Shown here: positions 9,693-20,010 of the stretch, piece by piece
Layout: every line of letters starts with the position of its first letter
Position numbering within the stretch: position 1 is the first letter of the stretch
NCBI RefSeq assembly: GCF_007786455.1
Contig: NZ_VNJK01000001.1
Span: forward strand, 2,440,074-2,504,073
From: Paenibacillus agilis
Lineage (GTDB): Bacteria; Bacillota; Bacilli; Paenibacillales; Paenibacillaceae
Reading direction: 5' to 3'
Length of the DNA stretch: 64,000 nucleotides
Position numbers and translations under genes: made by a program
Notes under the pieces: generated by a model
What the model was told of the DNA's origin: nothing
Databases searched by the model: none
What the model saw: the letters and a program-made list of their open reading frames with translations, nothing else

Positions 9693-9721
9693 ATTTTATA
9701 TTATATAACATCGTATTTCAA
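9693..9721 (-). promoter_or_regulatory. Promoter of the tetR-CYP102 operon
   Basis: Read leftward: TTGAAA (9716-9721), a 17-base spacer, and TAAAAT (9693-9698). An overlapping TATAAT at a 10-base spacing is less likely. Confidence 0.6.
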
Positions 9722-9785
9722 CTACACGCGGAGAACATTCGACAAACTATTATTTAATGCCGTAATGCCGTTTATAAAAATAATA

Positions 9786-9815
9786 AAGCCCTGTTCCTAT
9801 CAAGGAACGGGGCTT
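9786..9815 (-). terminator. Terminator after the serine hydrolase gene
   Basis: AAGCCCTGTTCC / GGAACGGGGCTT, a 12-bp stem with one G-T pair and a 6-base loop, followed leftward by a T-rich stretch. Confidence 0.8.
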
Positions 9816-9883
9816 AGACATGGTACATAATCGAATCATTGTTAGCTTTCCATATCGTTAAACGGATTTCTGTATGTACTACT

Positions 9884-10813
9884 TTAACATCCTTCTAGGG
9901 ACAATACACTTTTAATGATATCGAGCGGCACCAACGTATTTCCATAGGTATCATTCGTAATCGCAATTACAATATTTTTCATTGGTGCGATACAAATATA
10001 ATTGCCGCCCATCCCCATTGCAAAATAAAATGGCTCACCAGCCACAGTCTCTGAAATCCACCAGTGCCGACCGTAATAGCCAAAACTCTTGTAAGTTAAA
10101 TATTCAGGTCGTGTCGTCAACGAAATCCAGTTTTCACTTATAAGCCGCTTCTTGCCCCATCTTCCCTTGTTCAGATACAGCTGTCCAAATTTGAGCATAT
10201 CTTGTACGGATAGATGCAAGCCGAATCCCCCGATATTGACTCCTCGCGGATCATCATGCCAAATGTAATTGTTAAACTGCAAATGAGAAAACAAATGCTT
10301 ATCAGCAAATTCATTCGCACGCACATTCGTTACTTTATGTAAAATTGCCGTCAACAGCTGGCTGCATCCTGAGTTATAATTCATAGATTCACCGGGATTA
10401 CTTATCAGTGGTCGCTCCAGCACAAACTTAACCCAGTTCGGGCTATGAATCATTTCTGGCCAGCCATCCCATTCACTCAGCTCTGGCCAATCGAAGCCCG
10501 CACTCATCGTAAGAAGATGATCGATCGTGATCAATTGCTTTCTAGAATCGCTGCTACGTCTCAATTCAGGAAATAATTCAATGATAGGAGTAGAAAGTTC
10601 GGGAAGCAATCCCTTATCTTTTGCAATGCCAATCAAGCAAGAAGTAAAGCTTTTTGTGCATGAATTGATCTTATGAAGCTTCTTCTCAGACTTGCTATTT
10701 TTAAAATGCTGAAATACGAGCGTGCCGTCTCTACTAATCAAACAACTATGAATCTTTTCATTTTTCAATACATCGGATAAGTGCTTGGTTTCTTCATTCC
10801 ACGTAATTTGCAA
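9884..10813 (-). CDS. Serine hydrolase of the class C beta-lactamase family
   Basis: I prefer a TTG start at 10813, because GGAGG lies 7 bases before it; the in-frame ATG at 10828 would place that box inside the gene and has none of its own. The product has 309 residues. The nucleophile motif SxxK is SCTK in KINSCTKSF, and a YxN-like motif is MNYNSG. A later conserved segment is GMGGNYICIAP. There is no signal peptide, so it is probably cytoplasmic. Such proteins include esterases, D-amino-acid peptidases and 6-aminohexanoate hydrolases, and the substrate is not evident. Confidence 0.82.
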   Translation of the reverse strand: MQITWNEETKHLSDVLKNEKIHSCLISRDGTLVFQHFKNSKSEKKLHKINSCTKSFTSCLIGIAKDKGLLPELSTPIIELFPELRRSSDSRKQLITIDHLLTMSAGFDWPELSEWDGWPEMIHSPNWVKFVLERPLISNPGESMNYNSGCSQLLTAILHKVTNVRANEFADKHLFSHLQFNNYIWHDDPRGVNIGGFGLHLSVQDMLKFGQLYLNKGRWGKKRLISENWISLTTRPEYLTYKSFGYYGRHWWISETVAGEPFYFAMGMGGNYICIAPMKNIVIAITNDTYGNTLVPLDIIKSVLSLEGC

Positions 10814-10952
10814 ATGGTGTCCTCCCATTATTTATTGTCCCATAGTCCTATATAAGTATTTCATTTTATCATTACAGAATTTACCTAAATACGTCAATAC
10901 AATTACCTTATAAATAACATAGTGAGGCTGAAATACTTCTTTATACACATGC

Positions 10953-10979
10953 AAAATAAGCCGCAGCGTTCCCTACGGC
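10953..10979 (-). terminator. Terminator after oxalate decarboxylase
   Basis: Leftward, GCCGTAG-GGAACG-CTGCGGC forms a 7-bp stem followed by TTATTTT. Confidence 0.75.
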
Positions 10980-10998
10980 CCCTTAAAAATGAATATTT

Positions 10999-12198
10999 TC
11001 ATTCCCCTTTCTTTGGATAATACGAAAATCCAGGATACTTAACAACAGGATACTTCTCTTTGCGCAAAGCATTGATTAACTCAGGCCCTACATGTAAATT
11101 ATCCTCTACAAGTTGATGCGGTGTTAACGCCATCCATTGGTTCAATGACACATCCGCGAAACGGTCGCTCTTAAATATTTCAAGAAACCAAAGGCTCTGT
11201 TCACCAGTATTCTGCACATAGTGGCCATTAGCAAATGGCACATACCCCACATCGCCAGCCCTCACATTAAAAGTGCGTGCAACCCCATTTGCTGCAAATA
11301 CGGTCATACGCCCCGTTCCTGACAGGTAATATTGCCATTCATCATTATTTGGATGCCAATGCAATTCACGCATTGCTCCTGGTTTCACTTCTACCAAAGC
11401 CGCTGCAATCTCACGGGATATCGGAAAATTACTCGAATCGACGATACGAACGCTGCCACCAGGAGTAACTAATGGCTTTTGGGCTAGCAGCCGATGAGCA
11501 AACGTTTTTGGTACCGTGCCAAATGGATCAGGCACTTCTTGTGATTCGATTGGCCCAGGCACCTCTGCTTGGAAAATGTATCTTTGCTCCTTAGGAATAT
11601 TGGCAAAGGCACTTTCCGGCACACCAAAATTAGCGGATAGGACATCTTTCGGTGTATGAGCAAACCAATCCGAAATCGATAACGTATCAAAATCAGAAAA
11701 ATGCCCGTCATCAAAAACAAGCAGAAATTCGCAGCCCTCCTCTAATCCTTGAATGGAATGGGGAATTCCAGGTGGGAAATACCACAAATCACCTGGACCA
11801 ACGTCCGCGATAAAATTGCGCCCGTCTTGATCGACTGCTGTAATTCGAGCTCTTCCTAAAATCATAAAGGACCATTCCGCCTGCGTATGCCAATGCAGCT
11901 CACGCACACCTCCTGGGGTCAGACGCATATTTACGCCTGCTATCGTCGTTGCGATTGGCAGCTCTCGAATCGTGACCTGCCGCGACCAACCTCCATGATT
12001 CAGCTGCATGGGTGCATCTGAGAAAGAAAACCTCATATTAGGCATGGTTCCCGCATCGGTTGCTGGCGGCACTAGCATATCTGGATTTTGCATATCAAGC
12101 ATAATATTGCGAGGTCCTAAGTCGGTAGCCCCCGCTCCATCGCTGCGAATCGGTTGTGGGATTGGTATCTTCCTATGTTGATGGGGGATATCATTCAT
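10999..12198 (-). CDS. oxdC: Oxalate decarboxylase (bicupin)
   Basis: ATG 12198 has GAGAGGAGTGG upstream; 399 residues, close to Bacillus OxdC. There are two cupin barrels with complete Mn ligand sets: [10 protein letters not shown] in the first and [12 protein letters not shown] in the second, each with its later His. It should split oxalate into formate and CO2. The active-site lid, SENST in Bacillus subtilis OxdC, reads SDFDT here (within [12 protein letters not shown]), so the catalytic Glu position holds Asp. That may change the balance between decarboxylase and oxidase activity. No signal peptide is seen. Single-gene unit with its own terminator. Confidence 0.93.
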   Translation of the reverse strand: MNDIPHQHRKIPIPQPIRSDGAGATDLGPRNIMLDMQNPDMLVPPATDAGTMPNMRFSFSDAPMQLNHGGWSRQVTIRELPIATTIAGVNMRLTPGGVRELHWHTQAEWSFMILGRARITAVDQDGRNFIADVGPGDLWYFPPGIPHSIQGLEEGCEFLLVFDDGHFSDFDTLSISDWFAHTPKDVLSANFGVPESAFANIPKEQRYIFQAEVPGPIESQEVPDPFGTVPKTFAHRLLAQKPLVTPGGSVRIVDSSNFPISREIAAALVEVKPGAMRELHWHPNNDEWQYYLSGTGRMTVFAANGVARTFNVRAGDVGYVPFANGHYVQNTGEQSLWFLEIFKSDRFADVSLNQWMALTPHQLVEDNLHVGPELINALRKEKYPVVKYPGFSYYPKKGE

Positions 12199-12474
12199 GA
12201 GGCATCCACTCCTCTCACAATCAACTATTTATACAAATTATGACGTACTACATGGACATTATGTGTTCCGACGGTAAACCGGGAGTAACCTAAGCTTCAC
12301 AAATCACTAATGGGGAGCTCCCAGTTGAAAATAGAGACAATTATGCAGTTATTTAACCTAAAAATGTGCCTATGCAAGATATGATCCGCAAAAATGTAGT
12401 TATTTTAGCTTCATTTCCAATTTGAGTGCATATTTGAACAAATTAAATGCATTACTTGTACATAAAAAGGACGC

Positions 12475-12502
12475 CCCTCCTTTCCTTAAGGGACGTCCTT
12501 TC
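12475..12502 (-). terminator. Terminator after the SLH protein gene
   Basis: AAAGGACG.CCCT pairs with AGGG.CGTCCTTT, with A and T runs on the two sides. The rest of the 392-base gap (12199-12591) holds no ORF; it carries two loosely similar copies of an A-rich GCAGTTATTT/GTAGTTATTT stretch of unknown meaning. Confidence 0.65.
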
Positions 12503-12591
12503 CATTTCATTCAAGAATGAAGCACTGCGATTTCATTCCAATCGCTGCCGGATGTGTTATCATTCTCAAGTTATAATCTTGTATTACGTTT

Positions 12592-15500
12592 TTACTTGAT
12601 TGGACTGCTCAACGTGCTTTTCCACGTTTCGCTGCCATCTTCGTTGCGTGTCGATTCATGTGATACGGTTGCTTCTTGAACATCTCCAAAGCCCCAATGG
12701 CTTATTGGCATATCAGGGAACAAAGGATCAAGTCCTTTCAACGGTCCGCGGAACAGCATGCGGTTAATCATCGTAACAGCTTCAACGCGATTAATATGCT
12801 GAGATGGTTTAAACGTACCATCTGTATATCCACCTAGGAATTTACCGCGATATAGCGCTTCGATCGTATTGCCTGACCAATGCTCGGACGAATCTGTAAA
12901 GTGATGCGATACAGGTGCATACACGTCAAGCTTCAAGAAACGAGACATAACCGAAGCAAGCTCACCGCGTGTTACTGGCGCGTCCGGACGGAATGTGTTG
13001 TCCTTGTAGCCGCTGAAATAGCCATGCTTCGTTGCAATTTTTATCGAGTTGGTTGCCCAGTGTCCTGAACGAATATCGGTATAAGATAGTTTGTCGTTAC
13101 TAACACCACCTGGCTCAGTGAGGCGTGCTACGATAGCAGCAAGCTCCGCACGAGTCAAATATCCATTCGGTTTAAACTCTTTGTCCGGGAAACCAACGAT
13201 ATAACGTGGATGCTTAAGTGTGCCGAAGCGATCAGAGAACACGTTCACTTTAATTACTGCTTTGGCTTTTGAGTCGTTATTGCCGTTAACAGCAAACTCA
13301 CCGTGAATGTCGAAGATCGTGTCCGCTGCTTTCATTTGCGGCCATTGAATCACTGGTTTGAAGCTGTCGCCTTTGCCGCTAGCAATATTAGATACTTTCC
13401 ATACAATTGTATTTCCAGTCACTACTCCACCAGCAGCATCTACAACTACAACACCTTCTGGAAGCGTAATGCGAACTTCCGCGGAAGAAACAGGGCTTGT
13501 AGATGCGTTCTTATAACTAATCGTCAGATGGGATTTCTCCCCTTCTTTGACTTTGTTCTTGTCGATCTCCATTTGAAGCGCGAGCTTCGTAGTTGGATCC
13601 GGTGTCGGCACAGGTGATACCGGATTGCCACCGTTATTATTACTGTTGTCACTGCCATTACTATTATTGCCGCTGTTGATCGGCTTTAGCTTTAGATCAT
13701 GCCTCACGATTTCACGTTCGACCGACAATACCGGACTCGTATACGATTCATAACCGCTCTTCGTAACGACAAGAACATAATCGGTTTCTGGATATACCAT
13801 GTAAGCATAGAAGCCATTTGCATCGCTCAATTGCTCAGGACTCGCGTTATCATTAGGTGCAAATCCTGCAATAGCAGGCAGCTTGACACCTTGTCCTGGA
13901 ACAAGCCCTTTCGCGATGTTTCTAGGTGTGTTCGCATATTGAAGAGTGACTTTTGCACCTTCAATTACTTTATTCGTAACCGCATCTGTGATCGTGCCGT
14001 ATGGATCGATCAATTCAGTTGAAATATTCATTTCTCCTGATGCCGTTACTTTAACAGGACCACGGCTCACAATGATAGATTGGCCAGGAGCCACTTCGTA
14101 GCGCACCTCTAGCTCATATTCACCGATTGCAATGCCATCAGCACTAAATACGCCCTGTCCTTGCAGTGGAAACGCTTTTGGCGCCCCATTGTGCATCACG
14201 TATGTGCCATCCTGTTTCTTCAGATAAACACTAGCTTTGTTTAGTACTTCTGGAGCAAGTAAAGACGTGCTGCCATTCGGCTGCTTGAACAAAACGATAC
14301 CTGTCGCTGTTCTATCCGAATCAAAGCTTTGATTGCCTGCTCCAGTTACCTCGCCAACTGCTGCCTTTTGCTTGTAGCTAACTGGCGTTGATACGCCGCC
14401 GATCATGACATGCTGTGTGACCGTTAAATCATAGGTCACATCGCCTTTAGGAACTACGACGCTGTACGCACCATGTTGATCCGTTACTACGGTTTCATCA
14501 AAGTCAACACCTGGTGTAATTACGCCATCGCCGTTCAGATCAAGTGTCACTCTAACACTTGCCCCTGCCACTGGCTTATTGCTGTCACCTGATGTCACAA
14601 CTCCTTTAATAGAAGCTGGCAGGAACGTGATCTTAATTTCCTTTTCAGCAGATAATCCAAGTTTCGTGTCATTTACCACCGCTTTAAGCGGGATCTCTTG
14701 TGATGCTACGCCAGTAATCTTTCCTGATTGATACGTTACTTGCGCAATACCTTCTGCATTCGTTACCGCTTTATTTCCTCCAACAAATTGACCTGTATTC
14801 GATGGAGCGCTAAATACAACTTCAACACCTGCGATAGGTTTACCGCTCTCATCTTGCAGCTTCGCTGTTAACACCGTGGAAGACTTACCATCTCCCAAAA
14901 TGCTAGCTGGATTAGCTATAAGCGACAGGCTCGATGTTGCTACCTTATAGTCATTATCAGCAAGCTTGTCCACTGCTTCTGTCTGCACTACAGCGCCTGC
15001 TCCATTAATCGCTACATACGTAACCGTATGCTTGCCTCCAATTAAGTTTGCAGGAACGATATAATCAGTGCTCTCCCACTTCTTAAATCCGTCTGCAGCC
15101 CATGTAGCTGCATTACTGAGTGTGAGTGGAACGGAAGTACCATTCACAGTGGCTGTTACACCTTCCGCTGCAATGGAGCTAACAGCAGAAAGTTTCAATG
15201 GCTGATTAGGAATCGCTCTAGCTGGTTCCGCATCGCCTTCTTGCTTATTTCCTGTCCATCCATTCAGTGCTTTATGGAGTGTAATTGCTACCATTCCAGG
15301 TGATACGCTCGTGTTTCCATCTTGGTCAGTCACTCCGTATGTAAAGCTATCTTGGCCAAATGTGAAACCAACGTTTGGTGTATAAATCCAAGTCGCACCT
15401 GTCGGATCTGCTGGGTCTTTCGTGAGTGTTCCGTTTATCGGGTTAGTGATAATCCCGTACGTAATTCCTGTTACGCTCTCACGATCCGTTCCACGCAGGA

Positions 15501-17736
15501 CGATAGAAACGGAAGGTTGGCCTTCATTTGCTTCAACCGTTACGGACTCCGCAACAGGAATACCGTTGTAAGAAATGTTGATGCTTCCTGATTGCTCTGA
15601 TTGGTGCATACCATCAAATCCATGCCAAGGGATGGATACGATACTGCCCTCCGGCAATGTAGGAGATGTTTCGAATTGCAAGCTGCCTACCTCTGCCGTT
15701 GTCAAAGTTACCGTACTGCCCGGATTGAGGTATACCGCACCGGTTACGCTGGACATGTATTTCAATCTTCCCTTGCTCGCCAAATCAGTCGGAACCAGAA
15801 TTTGAACTTTCTCTAGCAAGTCACCATCTTTATCGTTATAGGCAGGAGCTGCTGAAAAATCTGCAGTTGCAAAATCAATCGTTGCCCCTATCGTGCCAGA
15901 CTTGTTCACTTGTCCGATAACAGGAGGTGTATTTATTACAATCGTTACCGTCTTCGATTCGAGTGAATATTGCAGTCCATCAGAACCGCTCCACTTGAAA
16001 TCAACAGTACCTGCAGCATCTGGGGCTGGAATGAACTTCAGCCGATCAATATCAGCCGCAGCAATCTCTTGTCCTACCGTTACATCTACTGCTGGACCAG
16101 ATGAAGGAACTAGAACTAGCTTCCCTTTTGTAGGATCAGGCAGTGTGTCGATGCGCACTTTTTCTAGCGGCTCATTACCTGGATCGATATAATTCGGTGC
16201 AAAATCCCCCGCGTTCGTAAATGGAAGCTCCGCATCTCCTGCTTTCATAACTTTGCGAATATCCTTTACTTCAGGTGAACTATTGACCGTAACTTTGGCA
16301 TCATCTACAGCAAACTTTGTCCCGTTGTATCCGTTCCATAGGAAATCAACTGTACCGTCGAACCCAGCTGCTACCGGCACAAATGCGAGTTTGTCCAACT
16401 CATTTACAGGGATAAGTTGATTAGCTGTTACCGCTACACCGTTTAATTGCAGCTGCCCTTTTGTCGAATCTGGCAGCGTTACAATCTTAACGCTTTGCAA
16501 GTTGTCCCCGTTAGGAGCGCCACCGTTTATTTTGAAGTACTTTGACTTGAAGTCATTTGCGGAGAACGCTGTCGGGACAGAGCGATAAGCGGACTTTGCG
16601 ATATCTGCCACGAGTGGATCATGTGTGGAGAAGGTTACGACATGCTGCGCCTCGCCTGCATTTGTGTTACCCTCTTGCTGACGCCCATTGCCTCTGTCTT
16701 CGAACAAAATTACATTGACGACATATTCTTTCGAAGGGTCTATGGTTCCATCAGTAATTACGATGTTGTTCCAGTTCTCTGTCTTGCCTGTATCTGCTCC
16801 TGGAAACAGCTTCTGGGAAAGACCTAGATTTCGTTCTACCTCTTGATTACCTACTTTTGATTTCTCAATGACATTGACTTCCATCGCATAATTTCCGGGC
16901 ACTTTTGGAATAAAGCCCGTGTCAATTGTCACTTTACCTGGCTCTACTTTTAAGTCAGCCTTATCAATTTCACCGGATTTACGGGAACCGCCATCAATAA
17001 TAAGCTGTGCCCAGTCAACTGTCATCTGCCAGTTCGTGTTAGGTGCATCCGGGCGCACATCTTGATAATAATGGTGAATCGTAATCCCTACATAGTTATC
17101 GCCCTGAGTGATGCGATGAAATTCATTCGGTTTGAAATTCAATACGGTCGTATTCCATTTAGCATTTTGACCTGACAGTGTACCTAGATATGCTCCCTCG
17201 GTAATCTCTTTTTTGTAGCCCGTCCCATTTGGAGAGATACCCGATCCCGCAATACTGTTATTCCAGTCAGCGGTCGTTTTCCAAGGCGTATATGGACTAC
17301 CTAATGCGATATCGCTAGCACTTGAAGAGAAATAGACGCGGTCCCATTCCCCGTTATTATTCGCGGCTGCATTATATTCATCCACATCCAATGCTCGAAT
17401 GAGCAGTTGTGCACTTTTCGTAGGAATTTTATTGACGTTTGGAATTTTAAACTCGACTGGATACTTGCTATAGTTATCACCGGTTTTATTTTGATTCTTC
17501 AAGCCAAGATCCAAATCCCCGTCAGCCGCAGAGTTACTTGCTCCGCCGCCCCAGTTATCGGAATCTACGAAGAACGTGCCACCGTCAACTGAAGTTGGAA
17601 CCGCTGCCTTAACTGGTCCTAGCGGAACCATTAACTGAGCGCAGAGGAGTACAAAAGTCATTAATAGTGCCCCGATCCGTTTTCCCAACGCCCCCTTTCT
17701 TTTTAGAGTTGACTTGCTTTGTTGCTTTTCTGTCAT
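12592..17736 (-). CDS. Giant cell-surface protein with Ig/cadherin-like repeats and three SLH domains
   Basis: ATG 17736 with GAGGGAG upstream; 1714 residues. A signal peptide is clear (KRKGALGKR, hydrophobic core, cleavage near PVKAA). From the N-terminus: an adhesin-like beta domain with aromatic/Asp-rich sequence; three or four cadherin-like repeats of about 110 residues (about 385-830, each with a TKGKL or SKGRL-type strand); a Big_1 domain (about 930-1050, starting LSLIANPASIL); carboxypeptidase-regulatory/Cna-B-like domains (about 1050-1350); an Asn/Ser/Pro linker; a DUF11-like domain; then three SLH domains (about 1500-1680, for example TRAELAAIVARL). SLH repeats bind pyruvylated wall polymer, so it is a surface-anchored adhesin or S-layer-associated protein. 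Short charged tail after the last SLH. Confidence 0.92.
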   Translation of the reverse strand: MTEKQQSKSTLKRKGALGKRIGALLMTFVLLCAQLMVPLGPVKAAVPTSVDGGTFFVDSDNWGGGASNSAADGDLDLGLKNQNKTGDNYSKYPVEFKIPNVNKIPTKSAQLLIRALDVDEYNAAANNNGEWDRVYFSSSASDIALGSPYTPWKTTADWNNSIAGSGISPNGTGYKKEITEGAYLGTLSGQNAKWNTTVLNFKPNEFHRITQGDNYVGITIHHYYQDVRPDAPNTNWQMTVDWAQLIIDGGSRKSGEIDKADLKVEPGKVTIDTGFIPKVPGNYAMEVNVIEKSKVGNQEVERNLGLSQKLFPGADTGKTENWNNIVITDGTIDPSKEYVVNVILFEDRGNGRQQEGNTNAGEAQHVVTFSTHDPLVADIAKSAYRSVPTAFSANDFKSKYFKINGGAPNGDNLQSVKIVTLPDSTKGQLQLNGVAVTANQLIPVNELDKLAFVPVAAGFDGTVDFLWNGYNGTKFAVDDAKVTVNSSPEVKDIRKVMKAGDAELPFTNAGDFAPNYIDPGNEPLEKVRIDTLPDPTKGKLVLVPSSGPAVDVTVGQEIAAADIDRLKFIPAPDAAGTVDFKWSGSDGLQYSLESKTVTIVINTPPVIGQVNKSGTIGATIDFATADFSAAPAYNDKDGDLLEKVQILVPTDLASKGRLKYMSSVTGAVYLNPGSTVTLTTAEVGSLQFETSPTLPEGSIVSIPWHGFDGMHQSEQSGSINISYNGIPVAESVTVEANEGQPSVSIVLRGTDRESVTGITYGIITNPINGTLTKDPADPTGATWIYTPNVGFTFGQDSFTYGVTDQDGNTSVSPGMVAITLHKALNGWTGNKQEGDAEPARAIPNQPLKLSAVSSIAAEGVTATVNGTSVPLTLSNAATWAADGFKKWESTDYIVPANLIGGKHTVTYVAINGAGAVVQTEAVDKLADNDYKVATSSLSLIANPASILGDGKSSTVLTAKLQDESGKPIAGVEVVFSAPSNTGQFVGGNKAVTNAEGIAQVTYQSGKITGVASQEIPLKAVVNDTKLGLSAEKEIKITFLPASIKGVVTSGDSNKPVAGASVRVTLDLNGDGVITPGVDFDETVVTDQHGAYSVVVPKGDVTYDLTVTQHVMIGGVSTPVSYKQKAAVGEVTGAGNQSFDSDRTATGIVLFKQPNGSTSLLAPEVLNKASVYLKKQDGTYVMHNGAPKAFPLQGQGVFSADGIAIGEYELEVRYEVAPGQSIIVSRGPVKVTASGEMNISTELIDPYGTITDAVTNKVIEGAKVTLQYANTPRNIAKGLVPGQGVKLPAIAGFAPNDNASPEQLSDANGFYAYMVYPETDYVLVVTKSGYESYTSPVLSVEREIVRHDLKLKPINSGNNSNGSDNSNNNGGNPVSPVPTPDPTTKLALQMEIDKNKVKEGEKSHLTISYKNASTSPVSSAEVRITLPEGVVVVDAAGGVVTGNTIVWKVSNIASGKGDSFKPVIQWPQMKAADTIFDIHGEFAVNGNNDSKAKAVIKVNVFSDRFGTLKHPRYIVGFPDKEFKPNGYLTRAELAAIVARLTEPGGVSNDKLSYTDIRSGHWATNSIKIATKHGYFSGYKDNTFRPDAPVTRGELASVMSRFLKLDVYAPVSHHFTDSSEHWSGNTIEALYRGKFLGGYTDGTFKPSQHINRVEAVTMINRMLFRGPLKGLDPLFPDMPISHWGFGDVQEATVSHESTRNEDGSETWKSTLSSPIK

Positions 17737-17826
17737 AGACTCTACTCCCTCGTATAGTAATGCTGGTAGCGACACATATAGTAACATTCATGACTGAACA
17801 ATTACTGTACAATCTCTTTTCACATC

Positions 17827-17870
17827 AAAAAAGCCCCTTCCATTATCTAGTGATGATTTATCATGGAAGG
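17827..17870 (-). terminator. Terminator after the GGDEF gene
   Basis: CCTTCCAT and ATGGAAGG form an 8-bp stem with a 19-base loop; leftward it is followed by GGGGCTTTTTTG. Confidence 0.75.
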
Positions 17871-17979
17871 CAGCTCTTCTACTTGTCCAGCTTATCTATA
17901 TTAACAACATATGTTCATAATTAAAAGAGGAAATAATAGATCCATTTATTTATAAAATATCCTTGCAAGTAGTCGCGCT

Positions 17980-18705
17980 CTAAAACATTTTTCTACATAG
18001 ATTTGGATAATACCTACCCGTTCCAGTATGCTTGGATATCACGGTCATATTCATTTTCTTCCGCTGCTTATTCCACAGCATCTGCTTATCAGCCATATCT
18101 ACTAGCTGTTCTAATTGTTTCGGTCTAGCACCCTGATGAGAACCTCTATGAGAATAAACGGCAGTTCCTAGAGATATCGATAAACTTATAGTACCTTGTT
18201 GATTTATCGATTGGATAGACTTATTCATCAGGTGAAGTGCGGCCTCTACTTCATGTTCACTCTGGCAAGGAACCATGACAACAAACTCATCCCCTCCCCA
18301 GCGAACAACAACTTTTTCTGGAATACGAAGTTGTAACAATTGGTCTGCTATCTTAGACAGCATCTTATCACCTATGTTGTGACCATAGTTATCGTTAATC
18401 TGTTTAAAATTATCAACATCAATGAAATAAATGGCGACTGCCCCATTCTTTCGTTTCGCTCGATGCAAAAGCCTGCGATATTGTTTGACTGCAACTGTCC
18501 GACTATAAGCGCTTGTTAAAGAATCGTACGTAATTGTATAACGAAGCAGATCAATATACTTGCCTAGAGCCCAAGACATGACAATCCAAATACCTGAGAC
18601 AATAGCAAAAGAGCTAGAAAGACGATCGATTGCAAATAAATATAAGTTGAACGCTGTAACGATACCTATGGAGATCAAGCCAAGTACAAGTTGGCCTATA
18701 TTCAA
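17980..18705 (-). CDS. Membrane-bound GGDEF diguanylate cyclase
   Basis: TTG 18705 start with AGGAGGG 6-7 bases upstream; 241 residues. Two hydrophobic helices occupy about residues 5-52. A full GGDEF domain follows (YDSLTSAYSR, FIDVDNFKQIND, and the active loop RWGGDEF). It should make cyclic di-GMP from two GTP at the membrane. There is no inhibitory RxxD site five residues before the GGDEF motif. The two N-terminal helices are the only visible input region. Monocistronic. Confidence 0.9.
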   Translation of the reverse strand: MNIGQLVLGLISIGIVTAFNLYLFAIDRLSSSFAIVSGIWIVMSWALGKYIDLLRYTITYDSLTSAYSRTVAVKQYRRLLHRAKRKNGAVAIYFIDVDNFKQINDNYGHNIGDKMLSKIADQLLQLRIPEKVVVRWGGDEFVVMVPCQSEHEVEAALHLMNKSIQSINQQGTISLSISLGTAVYSHRGSHQGARPKQLEQLVDMADKQMLWNKQRKKMNMTVISKHTGTGRYYPNLCRKMF

Positions 18706-18799
18706 TGTTCTCCCTCCTATTATGCAAGCCTGCTCTTATTGTATACAATCGGTCTGGACAATTTCTAAACGATGTTTCCATTTCGTAAAAATAAAAACG

Positions 18800-18883
18800 A
18801 AAACCGCTCTAGGTTTGAACTGCACCTCCAAATGTTAGACATCATCAACAATAAGGACCATCGTTCATATTAAGAGCGGTTTT
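18800..18883 (-). terminator. Terminator after the response regulator gene
   Basis: Perfect 11-bp arms AAAACCGCTCT (18800-18810) and AGAGCGGTTTT (18873-18883) lie immediately after the stop codon. The loop is long (62 bases) but the arms end in A/T runs. Confidence 0.6.
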
Positions 18884-18888
18884 TCAAA

Positions 18889-20010
18889 TTATGTACGCAT
18901 TATAAGTTGATCATACCATTGCTGGATATTGGCGTTAGGCACAATCCCAAGCTCATTCGAAAGATTTTCACATAGCTTATCAAACAACTTTTTCACTTCA
19001 TATGTATTTCCTAACTCTGCCTGCAGCTTCATCGCTTCCCATGCAATTTCCTCATTAAACGGAAAACGCTCCAACGCGATTACATAGAAATGAAATGCTT
19101 CGAGAAGCTGTCCTGTCTGAACATGATATTGCGCGAGCTGCTTAGCAAGTATAAGCCATAGGGCTCGCAACCGTTCACGTTCGCTTTCCGCCCATATGTA
19201 ATCATAAGCTTCTAAATAATCTCCATTGTATTGAGCAAACAGCCTATGATGGCGATCAATCGTATCTGTACGAACAGGCAAAGACTCTACCAGAGCTTGC
19301 TCCCATTGATCCATATCTAATGAAACGGTGCCTATTTCTAGTCGATAGCCATTGTCTATATATTTAATTTGAATATCCACATTGAGCCGCTTCAATGTTC
19401 TTCGCACTTGATACATCGTTGTGTGCAGCAAATTTGAAGCTTTTTCTAGATCACTATCAAACCACAGCACTTCTAGGATCGAATCCTTTTGCACCGTTTG
19501 ACCGCGATAATGCAGCAAGTATGCAAATAATTCCTGCGCTTTTAGTGTACGCCATTGAAAGGACTGTACTTGATTCTGATCGTCTCGCAAATAAAGGCTT
19601 TGCATGCAGCATAACACATACTGCGGAGTCTTGTTATCTTCGGTCACAGATAAAAACTGCTTATGAAGTCTTTGTATGGTTACTGCAAGGCGATTGCGCT
19701 GTACAGGCTTTAGTAAATAGTCCAACGCATTTACCTCAAAAGCTTGAATCGCATATTCATTGTACGCTGTCACAAATACAATCCGCAGCTCAGGCTTTAT
19801 TTCCATCAGCTTCTCAGCCAAAACCATCCCATTCATTTCAGGCATTTCAATATCTAAAAAAACAACATCAATTGCCCCATGCTCAGCCAGAATTAACGCC
19901 TCTCGTGGATCTTGAGTCATGGCTACAATATCAATATCGTTATAATCCTTCAAAAGACGGTTGAAGCTATGCAATGCTAACTTCTCATCGTCTACCAGTA
20001 AAACTTTCAT
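18889..20010 (-). CDS. Response regulator with SARP-like output (receiver, winged helix, BTAD)
   Basis: ATG 20010, with GGAAGGAG 11 bases upstream, gives MKVLLVDDEK and 373 residues. A receiver domain occupies about residues 1-120, with the acidic VDDE pocket, phosphoacceptor Asp in VVFLDIEMPEMNG, Thr in FVTAYN and Lys in YLLKPVQ. An OmpR-like winged helix follows (about 150-225, RTLKAQELFAYLLHYRG), then a bacterial transcriptional activation domain of helical repeats to the end. It is divergent from the large sensor kinase 99 bases away, its obvious partner. Targets unknown. Confidence 0.88.
   Translation of the reverse strand: MKVLLVDDEKLALHSFNRLLKDYNDIDIVAMTQDPREALILAEHGAIDVVFLDIEMPEMNGMVLAEKLMEIKPELRIVFVTAYNEYAIQAFEVNALDYLLKPVQRNRLAVTIQRLHKQFLSVTEDNKTPQYVLCCMQSLYLRDDQNQVQSFQWRTLKAQELFAYLLHYRGQTVQKDSILEVLWFDSDLEKASNLLHTTMYQVRRTLKRLNVDIQIKYIDNGYRLEIGTVSLDMDQWEQALVESLPVRTDTIDRHHRLFAQYNGDYLEAYDYIWAESERERLRALWLILAKQLAQYHVQTGQLLEAFHFYVIALERFPFNEEIAWEAMKLQAELGNTYEVKKLFDKLCENLSNELGIVPNANIQQWYDQLIMRT

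Noticed and set aside
19395-19964. Rightward 189-codon open frame inside the response regulator gene
   Set aside because: It is antisense to a well-conserved receiver/SARP-like gene, has no ribosome site and no recognisable motif.
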